Part shown: positions 37,190-45,858 of the stretch, in pieces
Position numbering within the stretch: the first letter of the stretch is position 1
Layout: every line of letters starts with the position of its first letter
Origin: an uncultured Photobacterium sp.
GTDB lineage: Bacteria > Pseudomonadota > Gammaproteobacteria > Enterobacterales > Vibrionaceae
Length of the DNA stretch: 64,000 bases
Direction of reading: 5' to 3'
Assembly (NCBI RefSeq): GCF_947502415.1
Contig: NZ_CANMZV010000004.1
Span: 1 to 64,000, forward strand
Notes under the pieces: model-generated
Told to the model about the DNA's origin: nothing
The model's input: the letters and a program-made list of their open reading frames with translations, nothing else
The model's database searches: none
Translations under genes and position numbers: made by a program

Positions 37190-38857
37190 TTAAGACACCA
37201 GCATGTTATGCCACATGCTCATCATATTTTGGTAAGCTTTCTGCTTCTCAATAACATCTTCATCCGGAGCGTAAGATTCCACCACTTCTGATTCTTCTAT
37301 CGAAAAATCTTCATCACAAACTTGTTCATAAGTCAGGTCCTTAAATACCAATTCGGCACCATCCGGATCTGCGGGATTAACCACTAACAACGTGAATTTA
37401 CCTTTCCTTGGAATACCCGAAATCAACGCCTGAATAAAGCCGGCATCCTCACTAGGCTCAAACGGCTCTGATATTCGCCACTCACTCTCTGTATCTTCCA
37501 TAACTGCGTATAACTCAGGCTCCCTTCCCAAGTAATCCCCATTCAATACAGTTTCTAACCTAACCAGAAACCCATCGTTATGGCCGTCCACATAAGTAAT
37601 CACCGTGTTGGACTGGTCAAAACTACGAACTACCGTGGGTAATTCACTGAGCCACGGCATATCATCGTCTGTCACTGTGTGTATTGCAGCGCTATCAACA
37701 TCCGAAATATGTTCTTGTACCGAAAAGGCTTTGCTGTCGCTGTAACAACCCAACTCATCCAGTGGTGTACTGACTTTTCCTAACTTCTCTGAATCCGCTT
37801 CCAAGGCTTCTATTTGCTCAAACGTCTTCTGTTTGGGAGAAAAGCAGACTTTCAGGCCATTATCACCCTGTTGTACCTCACCCATTATTTTGTAAGGCAC
37901 CCAAAACTGTGCAAGCGGGAAGCCATCCGGTTCACGTTTCAGAATTTTAGATTGTTCTTTTTCCGCTTCACCTGCTGTAACCTGGCGGTGATATTCCACA
38001 TCAATATCCTGGTAATACCCTCTATCGGTAATATAAAACTCGCGCCAAAGTTTATTCTTCCAGAACAGGTAAAGGTATCCACCTTTCAGTTCAGCCGCTT
38101 TGTTTTTATCTTTACTGCCGTCAAGGTAGGCCAGAGGGCGAACCGGCACCAGCACATTATCCCATTCATCCTTTTCTGTTTCTTTATCAATAGGTTGAAT
38201 ATTTTCGGCAAGCTTAAGCTTTAAGGGTTGTGGAGAGCCATTCATTGGCACAGTTAAATATAGATTTTTGGGTTCGGGTTCCAAATTTTTAAATACTGCC
38301 GTACTGCGGTGAGACGTATGCATGTCTTTTCTTGGCCTGGCAATTTTTTCGCTCTGAACCTCGGTCTTTCCAAGCATGAGTGATGCAGCATTGTTCGGCC
38401 ACTGGCCAGCAAACTCCACAACAATTTTGTACTCGGGTGAAGGTTCTACCGAATCAAAGGTAAGGTTACTAGCCAAAACCACGTCATCAGTAACAGGCTT
38501 ATAATTGGCTTTAACTGCTTTAGGCGCTTGAGTAGCCTGGACGCGTTCTACACATTTTTTTAATGAGGGATACTGCGATAGCTGTGTATCCGTTAATGAA
38601 GAACGTCGCGCAAATGAAGATAGAGCAACCCAATGTCCACGAACAAGTTGCTGTTTAACTCCATTCAACAGGCTGTGAAGATCTTTCTTTGCGGAAAGGG
38701 AAAGAGTCTCACTAAGCGGACGAGGTAATTGTCCCAGGACATCTTGTACACGGCGGGCACGAGAAAACTGCCCGAGACACTCATCTGGCGTCAGGATATA
38801 GTCGAGCTCTCTGTGTGTAAGTGCTGAGCTCGGTATTAGCTTGCAAAACAATTGCAT
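37190..38857 (-). CDS. Unrecognised 555-aa protein, first gene of the T6SS-adjacent operon
   Basis: The ATG at 38857 is preceded by GTGGAG, a good ribosome binding site; a longer frame from a TTG at 38872 is less likely. The 555-aa product has no signal peptide or clear membrane helix. The centre, PVRPLAYLDGS followed by LKGGYLYLFWKNKLWREFYI, faintly recalls the N-terminal delivery region of VasX-type T6SS proteins (a GYLYV segment followed by W..Y), but I cannot confirm this. The remainder is acidic and beta-rich. It leads the operon with the propeller-like and OmpA-domain genes. It could be an adaptor, chaperone or effector component; no function is assigned. Confidence 0.55.
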   Translation of the reverse strand: MQLFCKLIPSSALTHRELDYILTPDECLGQFSRARRVQDVLGQLPRPLSETLSLSAKKDLHSLLNGVKQQLVRGHWVALSSFARRSSLTDTQLSQYPSLKKCVERVQATQAPKAVKANYKPVTDDVVLASNLTFDSVEPSPEYKIVVEFAGQWPNNAASLMLGKTEVQSEKIARPRKDMHTSHRSTAVFKNLEPEPKNLYLTVPMNGSPQPLKLKLAENIQPIDKETEKDEWDNVLVPVRPLAYLDGSKDKNKAAELKGGYLYLFWKNKLWREFYITDRGYYQDIDVEYHRQVTAGEAEKEQSKILKREPDGFPLAQFWVPYKIMGEVQQGDNGLKVCFSPKQKTFEQIEALEADSEKLGKVSTPLDELGCYSDSKAFSVQEHISDVDSAAIHTVTDDDMPWLSELPTVVRSFDQSNTVITYVDGHNDGFLVRLETVLNGDYLGREPELYAVMEDTESEWRISEPFEPSEDAGFIQALISGIPRKGKFTLLVVNPADPDGAELVFKDLTYEQVCDEDFSIEESEVVESYAPDEDVIEKQKAYQNMMSMWHNMLVS

Positions 38858-39773
38858 GAAAGATCTCCACAACCAATTTCAAAATTATGCGGCTGCGGTG
38901 ATAGTTAAGCTGATAAGGCTTAATAATTACGATTTGGCGGCGCCTATGATACTGATTAATTTGCTCATATTCAATGAGAGATACAGTCTTAAACCTTGCT
39001 CACCACTAATAAATGTAACAACTTTCTTTCAATCTTTATATGCAACAAAGACTCTTGTTACGTAATTCTTGATTAACAGCCTTTAACCGTCAATATCACT
39101 ATCAATTTGAACGATTTGACATATGTTTAAGAGCCTTAGTTTGATATACAATTGATTAATATAAAACCAATATGACCCGGCTTCTTGAAGTACAGTCAAC
39201 GATAAAACTCGCTGACAGCAAATATTAATTAGGTTTGTAAAATCTCATAACTATGGTATTCCATAAAAAAATGAATAATAAAGAAAAAAAAGTACTTAGG
39301 CGACAAGCACTAGAAATTTCAAATCGCACAAGAACTAAATATATTCATTTCTATTCTAAAATTTATACTCACTATCTCCTATCTCGCTCGTAATTAGTAC
39401 CTAAAAGCCTTTCCGCAAACGGTCAACTTTAAATCCCCACCTCCCTTAAAAGAGGGGGGCTCTTGTTATACTTTTTGAGGCCAATTCTGCACACTTGGTA
39501 AGCCCTTACACCCAAACAGCCGTGTATAACGTCTTAGCTGTCATAACTACCTTTAGATAAATACCATCCAAGCTTCATAGGAGCTGTCTGGCGGATTAAG
39601 AACATTGCTATTATTGCCTGCATCTTGAAGTCACTTGTGTATATAATTCCCACCCAAGTTTTGTGAGCTTTTCTGTTTGAACTCTATACACATATGGGTT
39701 CAATTTTCCATCTCACAGGCAGGTATTTTGCTTTGACCGAATACGCATCATTAAACACAACAGGTACTGACTT
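38858..39773. other. Gene-poor intergenic region before the cupin gene
   Basis: These 916 bp are AT-rich and hold no convincing gene. They should contain the promoter of the leftward 555-aa gene operon and that of the rightward cupin gene. A good -10 hexamer TATAAT lies at 39642-39647 without a clear -35 partner, about 130 bp before the cupin start. A CT/AG-rich inverted repeat lies near 39431-39458 (ACCTCCCTT...AAGAGGGGGG). No sigma-54 site was found on the leftward strand. Confidence 0.5.
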
Positions 39774-40256
39774 ATGAAAACAGCCGAAGAATTTATTGAA
39801 CATCTGGAACTGGAGAAGCATGTCGAAGGGGGCTACTACCGCTCCTCTTTTCACTCCGAGAGTAACTTCGATGAAAAGCGTTCGCTATGGACCAGCATCT
39901 ACTTCATGCTTAAAACAGGTGAAGTTTCACACTTTCATCGCCTGACTGCTGATGAAATGTGGTACTACCACGCAGGTGAATCACTAACCATTTATATGAT
40001 CTCTGAGGAAGGTGAACTAACAACGGCACAGCTGGGCCTTGATATTGCCAACGGTGAGCGTCCGCAGTTTCTGGTACCTAAAGGTTGTATCTTTGGTTCA
40101 GCAATGAATAAGCCGGGTTTCTCTTTGGTAGGCTGTATGGTGTCACCAGGTTTTACCTTTGAGGACTTTGAATTATTTAGTCAGGAAACCTTACTGGCTG
40201 AATACCCCCAACATGAAGAAATTATCCGTCGTTTGAGCCGTAGTGAAAACGAATAA
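39774..40256 (+). CDS. Cupin-fold protein of the DUF985 family
   Basis: The 160-aa product matches the cupin_5 (DUF985, yeast YML079-like) family: VEGGYYRSSFHSES near 17, SIYFMLKTGEVSHFHRLTAD near 42 with the potential ligand His residues, EMWYYHAGESLTIY near 62, and LVPKGCIFGSAM near 98. These proteins form a jelly-roll and are thought to bind a small molecule, but no enzyme activity is established. It appears to be monocistronic. A hairpin at 40290-40317 (AGGTGCGC / GCGCACCT) follows, without a T-tract. Confidence 0.85.
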   Translation: MKTAEEFIEHLELEKHVEGGYYRSSFHSESNFDEKRSLWTSIYFMLKTGEVSHFHRLTADEMWYYHAGESLTIYMISEEGELTTAQLGLDIANGERPQFLVPKGCIFGSAMNKPGFSLVGCMVSPGFTFEDFELFSQETLLAEYPQHEEIIRRLSRSENE

Positions 40257-40484
40257 AACGATGGGTTAATTAAGAGCCTTGGCCTCATAAGGTGCGCTCT
40301 GCTCCTCCTGCGCACCTGTCCCGCGTAACAGTCGCACTGAAGTTGAAGTGGCATAGTTAATCTTATCATTCAATCAACAACAAGCACCTACCACGCTATC
40401 TTGCCGAGTTTTATTTTAAGTTTAATCGATGGTTTAATTTAGAAAAGATGCTCGAACAATTGATCTATTCAAGTATTCAAAAAA

Positions 40485-40527
40485 CACCGATGCCTCAGCG
40501 CCTACTTAAGCTAGCTGAGGTTCGGTG
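40485..40527. repeat. Imperfect inverted repeat downstream of the rhodanese gene
   Basis: CACCGA-TG-CCTCAGC (40485-40499) pairs with GCTGAGG-T-TCGGTG (40514-40527), giving 13 paired bases around a 14-base loop that contains CTTAAG. It may be a terminator for the leftward rhodanese gene or the edge of an inserted segment. There is no clear T-run directly after it. Confidence 0.5.
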
Positions 40528-40576
40528 GTAATCAGTTTATTTTTAGTTTATTCATTTGTTCTCCTATTTCTATTTT

Positions 40577-41968
40577 TTAATTTATTCTCGGATCTCCTGT
40601 AGCGATAGGTTTTGTAGGATCCTGTATCCATTCATAGAATCCTCCGTCATAGACACTTACATTTTCCCATCCCATCAAATATGCATCAAAAAATGCTAAT
40701 GCCCCTCTCCAGCCTGTGGCACAGAAAAAAGATGATTCATTTTCAGCTTTGATATCCCATTCTTTCCACATTTTTTGTATTTGGGTATAATCCCTCATTG
40801 TTCCATCAGAATCCACAAAACCTTCCGAATGATATCCGTCTGAACCGCCATGCCCGAATACAGATCCCGGTATACGCCCTTTTTCAGTGAAATAAGAATA
40901 TCCGCCGTTGTTTATCCCTGCATATTCTTCCCATGAAACTACCGCCACTAGTCTTCCATTATGGCCTTTAATTAATTCTTTCGCTTCTTCTAAATTCTTT
41001 GTATATTCCGGATGCATCGGTATCTGCCCACCAAAATTATTGTCTGGAATCCATTTATTTTCACCCTGCTCCAGAGATAACCCGGCATCTATCAATCCTT
41101 TTATGTTGGAATTTATTATTCTTACATCTTCAACCCCGGCATACATAAGAACATGTGCTAACCTGCCCGATGCCATAGCTTCATCACTGTAGATTATGAC
41201 CATCTTATCCTTAGTTATACCCGTTTCATTTAATATTTTTTTTATTTTACCATCTGAAACCACATTCCAAAGAGGAAGGCTTTCTATATCGTTTGTATCT
41301 ATATAAATAGCACCTTTTATATGCCCTTTCTTATATTCTTTTTTTTGCTTATAGTTTACGTTTACAATGATATATTCCCTTCCATCATAATTTTTCACCT
41401 CTTTTCCTTCTGTTAAATCTTTAACCCACTGAGGATAGACCAACTTTTCATAATTTTTTAACTTTTCTACCTTCAGGGAGCTGTCCATACTCCACTCTTC
41501 CATTCCACCCTGGTAGTTGGCTACATGTTTATATCCAAAGTTTTTTAACACATTATAAAGACTCAGACTTTCTTTTCCATAGTTAGAGTAAACTACTATA
41601 GTTTTTTCTGGTGATATCCCATTTTTTCTAAATAATTTTTTCACCTCATTCTCATTTAACCCTTCCAATAGATTAAAAGATAAATTAATTGCCCCGGGAA
41701 TATGCCCTCCTTTTATATTTTCATCTATAGACCAGCCATTAAACTCCTCATCTGACCTGGTGTCGATTAAAATAAAATTATTGTTTTTGAGATTTAAGCC
41801 TATATATTCCTTGGTCACTAAAACCTCTTGCATATCAATAAATTCATTTTTAACATCTGTTTTTAACTCTGTACCTGCATTTTTACTGGAACATCCCATG
41901 ATATTTAATGAGATAATCGTTATTGCTGTAGATAAAAACAACTTCTGTATTGTTTCATTGAACTTCAT
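40577..41968 (-). CDS. Triple-rhodanese lipoprotein, probable sulfurtransferase, foreign origin
   Basis: The 463-aa product begins with a signal peptide and lipobox NIMGC (Cys near 26), so it should be an exported lipoprotein. Three rhodanese domains follow. The first (about 50-170; IDTRSDEEFNGWS and GGHIPGAINLSF) and second (about 195-300; GHIKGAIYIDTND) have YSNYGKES and YSDEAMAS where the active-site Cys loop should be, so they are probably inactive. The third (about 335-455; GRIPGSVFGHGG) has FCATGWRGA with the catalytic Cys. Codon use (many AAA, ATA, TTT and AGA codons) is far more AT-rich than neighbouring genes and resembles Fusobacteria or Clostridia, suggesting transfer. The ribosome binding site is GGTGG. 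Confidence 0.85.
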   Translation of the reverse strand: MKFNETIQKLFLSTAITIISLNIMGCSSKNAGTELKTDVKNEFIDMQEVLVTKEYIGLNLKNNNFILIDTRSDEEFNGWSIDENIKGGHIPGAINLSFNLLEGLNENEVKKLFRKNGISPEKTIVVYSNYGKESLSLYNVLKNFGYKHVANYQGGMEEWSMDSSLKVEKLKNYEKLVYPQWVKDLTEGKEVKNYDGREYIIVNVNYKQKKEYKKGHIKGAIYIDTNDIESLPLWNVVSDGKIKKILNETGITKDKMVIIYSDEAMASGRLAHVLMYAGVEDVRIINSNIKGLIDAGLSLEQGENKWIPDNNFGGQIPMHPEYTKNLEEAKELIKGHNGRLVAVVSWEEYAGINNGGYSYFTEKGRIPGSVFGHGGSDGYHSEGFVDSDGTMRDYTQIQKMWKEWDIKAENESSFFCATGWRGALAFFDAYLMGWENVSVYDGGFYEWIQDPTKPIATGDPRIN

Positions 41969-42188
41969 ATTTCCACCACTTTTATTTTTCGGTTATAAAA
42001 CAAAGTCTCTGTATGAATATTTTAAAATCATCATAGAATATATAACTTAAAAACTTCCTTCCCTCCCATATATTATCTATACCAGTGATTTCTATTTACT
42101 GACAGTAATCGTTATAAAACTCAGATATTTATTACAAATCTTGTTAAATAGCTACTGCTTCTCTTCTATAGTTTTTGTAGGATTATTG
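41969..42188. other. AT-rich spacer upstream of the rhodanese gene
   Basis: No gene is visible. The composition is like that of the rhodanese gene and probably belongs to the same imported segment, including its promoter. Confidence 0.4.
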
Positions 42189-42653
42189 GTCATGACTCAA
42201 ATTCATACTCAACGAAATCTAACTCAATGTCTTTGTTCATACGCTCACTGTGTACTCAACTTCCCCTTGGGAGATAAATCGTTGAATTAGTAGAGCTACC
42301 TTCAATCAAAGCGATGGTAAAAAAGTTTGGGTATGAGGATTTGATTCTACAATGCTGTTCGGAACATTGAACAGGACACGCCCCACATTGTCAGCGTTAG
42401 CTTTATCGCTTTCGAAAAACGCCAATAAACCATTTACATGGTCAATATCGACGTGAGTCAGCACAACAAAGTCAATAATGTCCCCTTGTTCGAAAATTTT
42501 TTCTATCCGCTTAAAGGCTTGTCTACCATCTCTCTTAAGGCCTCCGTCTATCAATATGTGCTTGTTCTGGTTGTGGCTACGAAAAGTCAAAAGAAACGAG
42601 TCTGCCTTGGACTCTGTTAAAGTAGTTAGTTCGATGTTGATAGTCATGATCAC
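42189..42653 (-). pseudogene. Remnant of a metallo-beta-lactamase-fold hydrolase
   Basis: The 5' part (42306-42653) encodes 115 aa of an MBL-fold N-terminus: NKHILIDGGLKRDG, then DFVVLTHVDIDHVNGLLAFF, where HVDIDH is the metal-binding motif. The frame then stops at QTFLPSL, where the family would continue for 150 or more residues. Short in-frame fragments follow in other frames (IALIEGSSTNSTIYLPRGS, then KDIELDFVEYEFES before a stop at 42189-42191), which look like a shattered C-terminus. This fits a gene with an internal deletion and frameshifts. MBL proteins of this type occur in many contexts including defence loci; the original role is not known. Confidence 0.6.
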
Positions 42654-42803
42654 TGTATAACTTTTTAAATAACTATCAGTAATTTACCATAGTTGCATAT
42701 TACATGTGTATCTAAAACCAGACCGTGTGTGTTGAAGAGCACACTGTAGACAGATGGAAATCGACCAACGCAGGCCTTCATTTTTTTACAAGCAAGGAAC
42801 CTT

Positions 42804-42826
42804 GGGGTCAGGTCTTGATTTTTGCC
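42804..42826. repeat. RAYT/IS200-like associated sequence motif
   Basis: The plus strand has GGGGTCAGGTCTTGATTTTT followed by GCC. From general knowledge, GGGGTCAGGTCTTGA motifs flank REP-associated (IS200-like) transposase genes in many gammaproteobacteria. No transposase gene is present here, so this would be a solo remnant. Confidence 0.35.
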
Positions 42827-42937
42827 CGTCGTTAGTTCAAGTATTACAAAAATCGCGTATTCAAATCCGGGTAAGGAGCGGTGCTGACACGTTTTGGGGC
42901 AGAACCATGCCATGAAGCGCGGTCTACTACCCTCCCG

Positions 42938-43072
42938 CTAGATATAGTTGTTGTCCATTCGGTATCCAACATCCTCTACACACCTGGCCAATGTAGCCAC
43001 ATTGAGACCATCGGAACAAAGCCTGCCACTCAGCCTTGTCACGTGAAGTAGTTCAAATTTCAAGGCTCTCAT
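42938..43072 (-). CDS. Possible small ORF or gene remnant (44 aa)
   Basis: A short frame starting at the ATG at 43072 encodes MRALKFELLHVTRLSGRLCS and continues DGLNVATLARCVEDVGYRMD before NNYI and a stop. The residue pattern looks protein-like (amphipathic helices) and unlike a random frame. There is no clear ribosome binding site, and the frame is open for 12 more codons upstream, so this may be the 3' remnant of a lost gene. No family was recognised. It lies between the RAYT-like motif and sulA. Confidence 0.3.
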   Translation of the reverse strand: MRALKFELLHVTRLSGRLCSDGLNVATLARCVEDVGYRMDNNYI

Positions 43073-43254
43073 TTTCTGGTTGTATGAAGCGGAAAGTTGG
43101 ACAACTCATTTAGCCCCAATCCTCCCTCACTAAAAAAATAACCTTATAAACAACAAGATAATCAAAAAAAAAGAATCTCATTTAGCCGGACAAAATCCCA
43201 AATGAGACTGGAACTGACAAAAATAAAGCTTGCATGAGAGCCTAATTATAACTA

Positions 43255-43270
43255 CTGTACGGATATACAG
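43255..43270 (+). promoter_or_regulatory. LexA (SOS) box of sulA
   Basis: CTGTACGGATATACAG matches the LexA consensus CTGT-N8-ACAG perfectly. It lies 35 bp before sulA and overlaps a possible -10 (TACTGT, 17 bp after TTGCAT), so bound LexA would block transcription. Confidence 0.92.
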
Positions 43271-43305
43271 TATGTATATTTAACCACTAGTAAGGATGGC
43301 GAGCG

Positions 43306-43779
43306 ATGGCAGTACTATTTGACAACCTACAATCAGTTTCTGTTTCTCAGGCATACAAATCCACGTTTTCAACTCATACTGCTTCGCCATCTTATAGCCA
43401 GCCTGTGAAATGCCCTATTGAAGTTAACTTCTCTGATGAACAGCAAGCGCAGCTAGCTTATTTCCTTCGCATTCTTAAACAAGCTAACCAACAAAGTCGT
43501 TGGATTATGTTTATTGGTAATGATGCATTAATCGACAAGAACCTACTTCAAAGTGCCGGAATCGATCTGAACAAGGTACTGGTTTTGAAAAACAAGAAAG
43601 GACTTTCTGCTCCACGCTTGATGGAATTGGCATTGAATTCTGGCAACTGTAGTGCCGTAATTGCCAGTGGTGATATTGAGTGCTTTACCAACAAAAGTAT
43701 CCGCGAAGCCGCTAATAATGGGGCTTCTTACGCTTTTGTGATCAACCGCGAAGCAAAGCAAAATATTACACTTCATTAA
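43306..43779 (+). CDS. sulA: SOS cell-division inhibitor SulA
   Basis: SulA blocks FtsZ polymerisation during DNA damage. The 157-aa product has the SulA core: [20 protein letters not shown] near 51, [20 protein letters not shown] near 75 and the [17 protein letters not shown] segment near 105. It is slightly shorter than the E. coli protein (169 aa). The upstream LexA box and an AAGGA ribosome binding site support the call. A strong terminator follows. Confidence 0.92.
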   Translation: MAVLFDNLQSVSVSQAYKSTFSTHTASPSYSQPVKCPIEVNFSDEQQAQLAYFLRILKQANQQSRWIMFIGNDALIDKNLLQSAGIDLNKVLVLKNKKGLSAPRLMELALNSGNCSAVIASGDIECFTNKSIREAANNGASYAFVINREAKQNITLH

Positions 43780-43816
43780 TATCTGTTAACCACTTAACAA
43801 AACTCACTAAATGCTT

Positions 43817-43846
43817 GCCACCAAAGTAATTTTTGGTGGCTTTTTT
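43817..43846 (+). terminator. sulA terminator
   Basis: A 9-bp stem GCCACCAAA / TTTGGTGGC with a 6-base loop is followed by six T. Confidence 0.92.
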
Positions 43847-43974
43847 GATCGCAGCCACAGAACAGTCGAATTATCTGTTTTTTGCGGATAACACATCACA
43901 ATTTCCGTGCAAATTTGATTGAAACTACCATAAAATAGCCAAGAACCAAGCATTACTAGACATAAAACCGGAAA

Positions 43975-45387
43975 ATGAACATGGAAAAGAAACTGGGATT
44001 AGGTTCGTTAACTGCACTAGTTATCGGTTCGATGATAGGTGCAGGAGTCTTCAGCCTTCCCCAAAATATGGCCTCGGTCGCCAGCCCTGCGGCCGTCATG
44101 ATAGGTTGGACAATCACGGGCATCGGGATGATTTTTCTAGCTCTCGCCTTCCAACATCTGTCCCAATTAAAACCTGAAATCGAAAGTGGCGTTTTCGGTT
44201 ATGCACAAGCCGGCTTTGGTGACTTTGTAGGATTCTGCTCAGCATGGGGATACTGGCTAAGTGCCATGTTAGCCAATGTTTCCTACCTTGTTATTGTATT
44301 CAGCACGCTGGGCATGTTTGTAGACCAGCCCGATATGGTTATCTTCGGTGCAGGGAATACCTGGTACGCTGTCGCGGGAGCATCCGTTCTCCTCTGGATG
44401 GTACACTCACTCGTACTACGAGGAGTCCAAACTGCCGCAGTGATCAATATGATCACTACCATTGCCAAACTCATTCCCCTCTTCCTCTTTATTCTGTGTG
44501 CATTCATAGCTTTCCACTGGGACACTTTTGTATTTGACTTCACTGGCCTGCACTTTGGCAAAGAGCATGATCTCATCACCCAGGTGAAAGGCACCATGCT
44601 AATCACTGTATGGGTTTTCATTGGTATTGAAGGGGCCGTCGTCGTCTCAAGCCGCGCGAAAAGCCGTAAAGATATTGGACGCGCAACCATTCTTGGTTTA
44701 TTAACTGCGCTTACTATATATGTCCTGGTTACCCTGCTTTCTATGGGTGTGATCAGTACTGAAAAACTAGCCACTTTCCAAAACCCATCAATGGCAAGAG
44801 TTCTTACTGAAATTCTAGGGCCATGGGGTGCTGTTATTATCGGTTGTGGGCTATTAATTTCAGTGAGCGGTGCATTCCTTAGCTGGACAGTACTGGCTTC
44901 TGAAGCACCTTATCTTGCCGCCAGAGATCACATGTTCCCTAAAAGCTTCGCTAAGCAAAATGAAGCTGGTAGCCCAGTAAAGGCACTAACTCTGACTAAC
45001 ACCTGCGTTCAGGTATCACTGGTCTTTGTTGTCTTTGCCGGTAGCACATATGACACTCTGCTCGCTATTGCCTCTGAAATGATCCTTGTTCCTTACTTCC
45101 TTGTCGGTGCGTATACACTAAAACTGGCTATAGAGAAAGGTAACCGTGGAGCTCTGTTCTGGGTGGGATTAGGTGCTAGCCTGTACGGACTTTGGCTTTT
45201 ATATGCCTCAGGTCTAAACTACTTGCTGCTCTCCGCACTGCTGTATGTTCCAGGCCTGTATTTTTATGTTCAGGCCAAGCGTGAACAAAATGCCCAGGCC
45301 TTCATCGGAACAGAAAAAGCGGCTGCCAGTGTACTTACCGCAGCGGCATTTCTTGCAGCAGGTATGCTGTGGAAAGGCATGTTCTAA
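43975..45387 (+). CDS. APC-family basic amino acid/polyamine antiporter
   Basis: The 470-aa product has about 12 to 13 membrane helices and the APC-superfamily opening LGLGSLTALVIGSMIGAGVF, in which the GSMIGAGVF loop binds the substrate amino group. FIGIEGAVVVSSRAKSRKDI is typical of the APA subgroup (arginine:ornithine ArcD-like and lysine:cadaverine-type antiporters). The exact substrate cannot be read from sequence. It is monocistronic between two terminators. Confidence 0.88.
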   Translation: MNMEKKLGLGSLTALVIGSMIGAGVFSLPQNMASVASPAAVMIGWTITGIGMIFLALAFQHLSQLKPEIESGVFGYAQAGFGDFVGFCSAWGYWLSAMLANVSYLVIVFSTLGMFVDQPDMVIFGAGNTWYAVAGASVLLWMVHSLVLRGVQTAAVINMITTIAKLIPLFLFILCAFIAFHWDTFVFDFTGLHFGKEHDLITQVKGTMLITVWVFIGIEGAVVVSSRAKSRKDIGRATILGLLTALTIYVLVTLLSMGVISTEKLATFQNPSMARVLTEILGPWGAVIIGCGLLISVSGAFLSWTVLASEAPYLAARDHMFPKSFAKQNEAGSPVKALTLTNTCVQVSLVFVVFAGSTYDTLLAIASEMILVPYFLVGAYTLKLAIEKGNRGALFWVGLGASLYGLWLLYASGLNYLLLSALLYVPGLYFYVQAKREQNAQAFIGTEKAAASVLTAAAFLAAGMLWKGMF

Positions 45388-45401
45388 TATCTATCGGAGT
45401 C

Positions 45402-45431
45402 AAAAAAAGCCAGCAGTGCTGGCTTTTTTTA
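45402..45431. terminator. Bidirectional terminator after the antiporter gene
   Basis: AGCCAGC / GCTGGCT with a 3-base loop, flanked by seven A and seven T, serves both the rightward antiporter gene and the leftward hypothetical gene ending at 45451. Confidence 0.92.
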
Positions 45432-45450
45432 TATCGTCGGCTAAATCCAG

Positions 45451-45858
45451 TTAATGTGCTTCAATCATATGAACATTTAGCGTTTCACCATTGTCAGCCG
45501 CTATCGTAATCCTGCACCCAGCCTTTTGCTCTATCTGATCCAGCTGATCCTCATCCAGCGCATATGGCAAAGCAATCACCAACTCCAAGATTTTCTCTGC
45601 CCGAGCCAGACGTAATAAACGGATCAAATTACTAGAATCACTAACATTGGTCGAAAGCACTTTAAGCGCCTGCATCTGCAACTTCTCAGATTCAGTTAAA
45701 CCGCTTGGTAATGAAGATGTCCATGAAACTTCAAAAGCCGGAATCAACGCTTTCAGTGCATCAAAGAAAGTCATTCTATGTTTACAAGATGCTGAAAGAA
45801 ACGATGTGTAATCAAATACGACATTACTGTTATTTGAGATATCAACTGATGTTTCCAT
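45451..45858 (-). CDS. Hypothetical protein, 135 aa
   Basis: I do not recognise this protein. The start at 45858 (METSVDISNN) has AAGGATGATT directly upstream; a longer frame from 45879 is less likely. The product is soluble, acidic and mixed alpha/beta, with a helical centre (SSNLIRLLRLARAEKILELV) and an ending (GCRITIAADNGETLNVHMIE) like a small beta-sheet domain. It has no signal peptide or Cys cluster. It is transcribed alone and converges with the antiporter gene on a shared terminator. Confidence 0.65.
   Translation of the reverse strand: METSVDISNNSNVVFDYTSFLSASCKHRMTFFDALKALIPAFEVSWTSSLPSGLTESEKLQMQALKVLSTNVSDSSNLIRLLRLARAEKILELVIALPYALDEDQLDQIEQKAGCRITIAADNGETLNVHMIEAH

Noticed and set aside
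42665-42913. 82-codon leftward frame
   Set aside because: It spans the RAYT-like motif, lacks a ribosome binding site and its translation looks unlike a folded protein.
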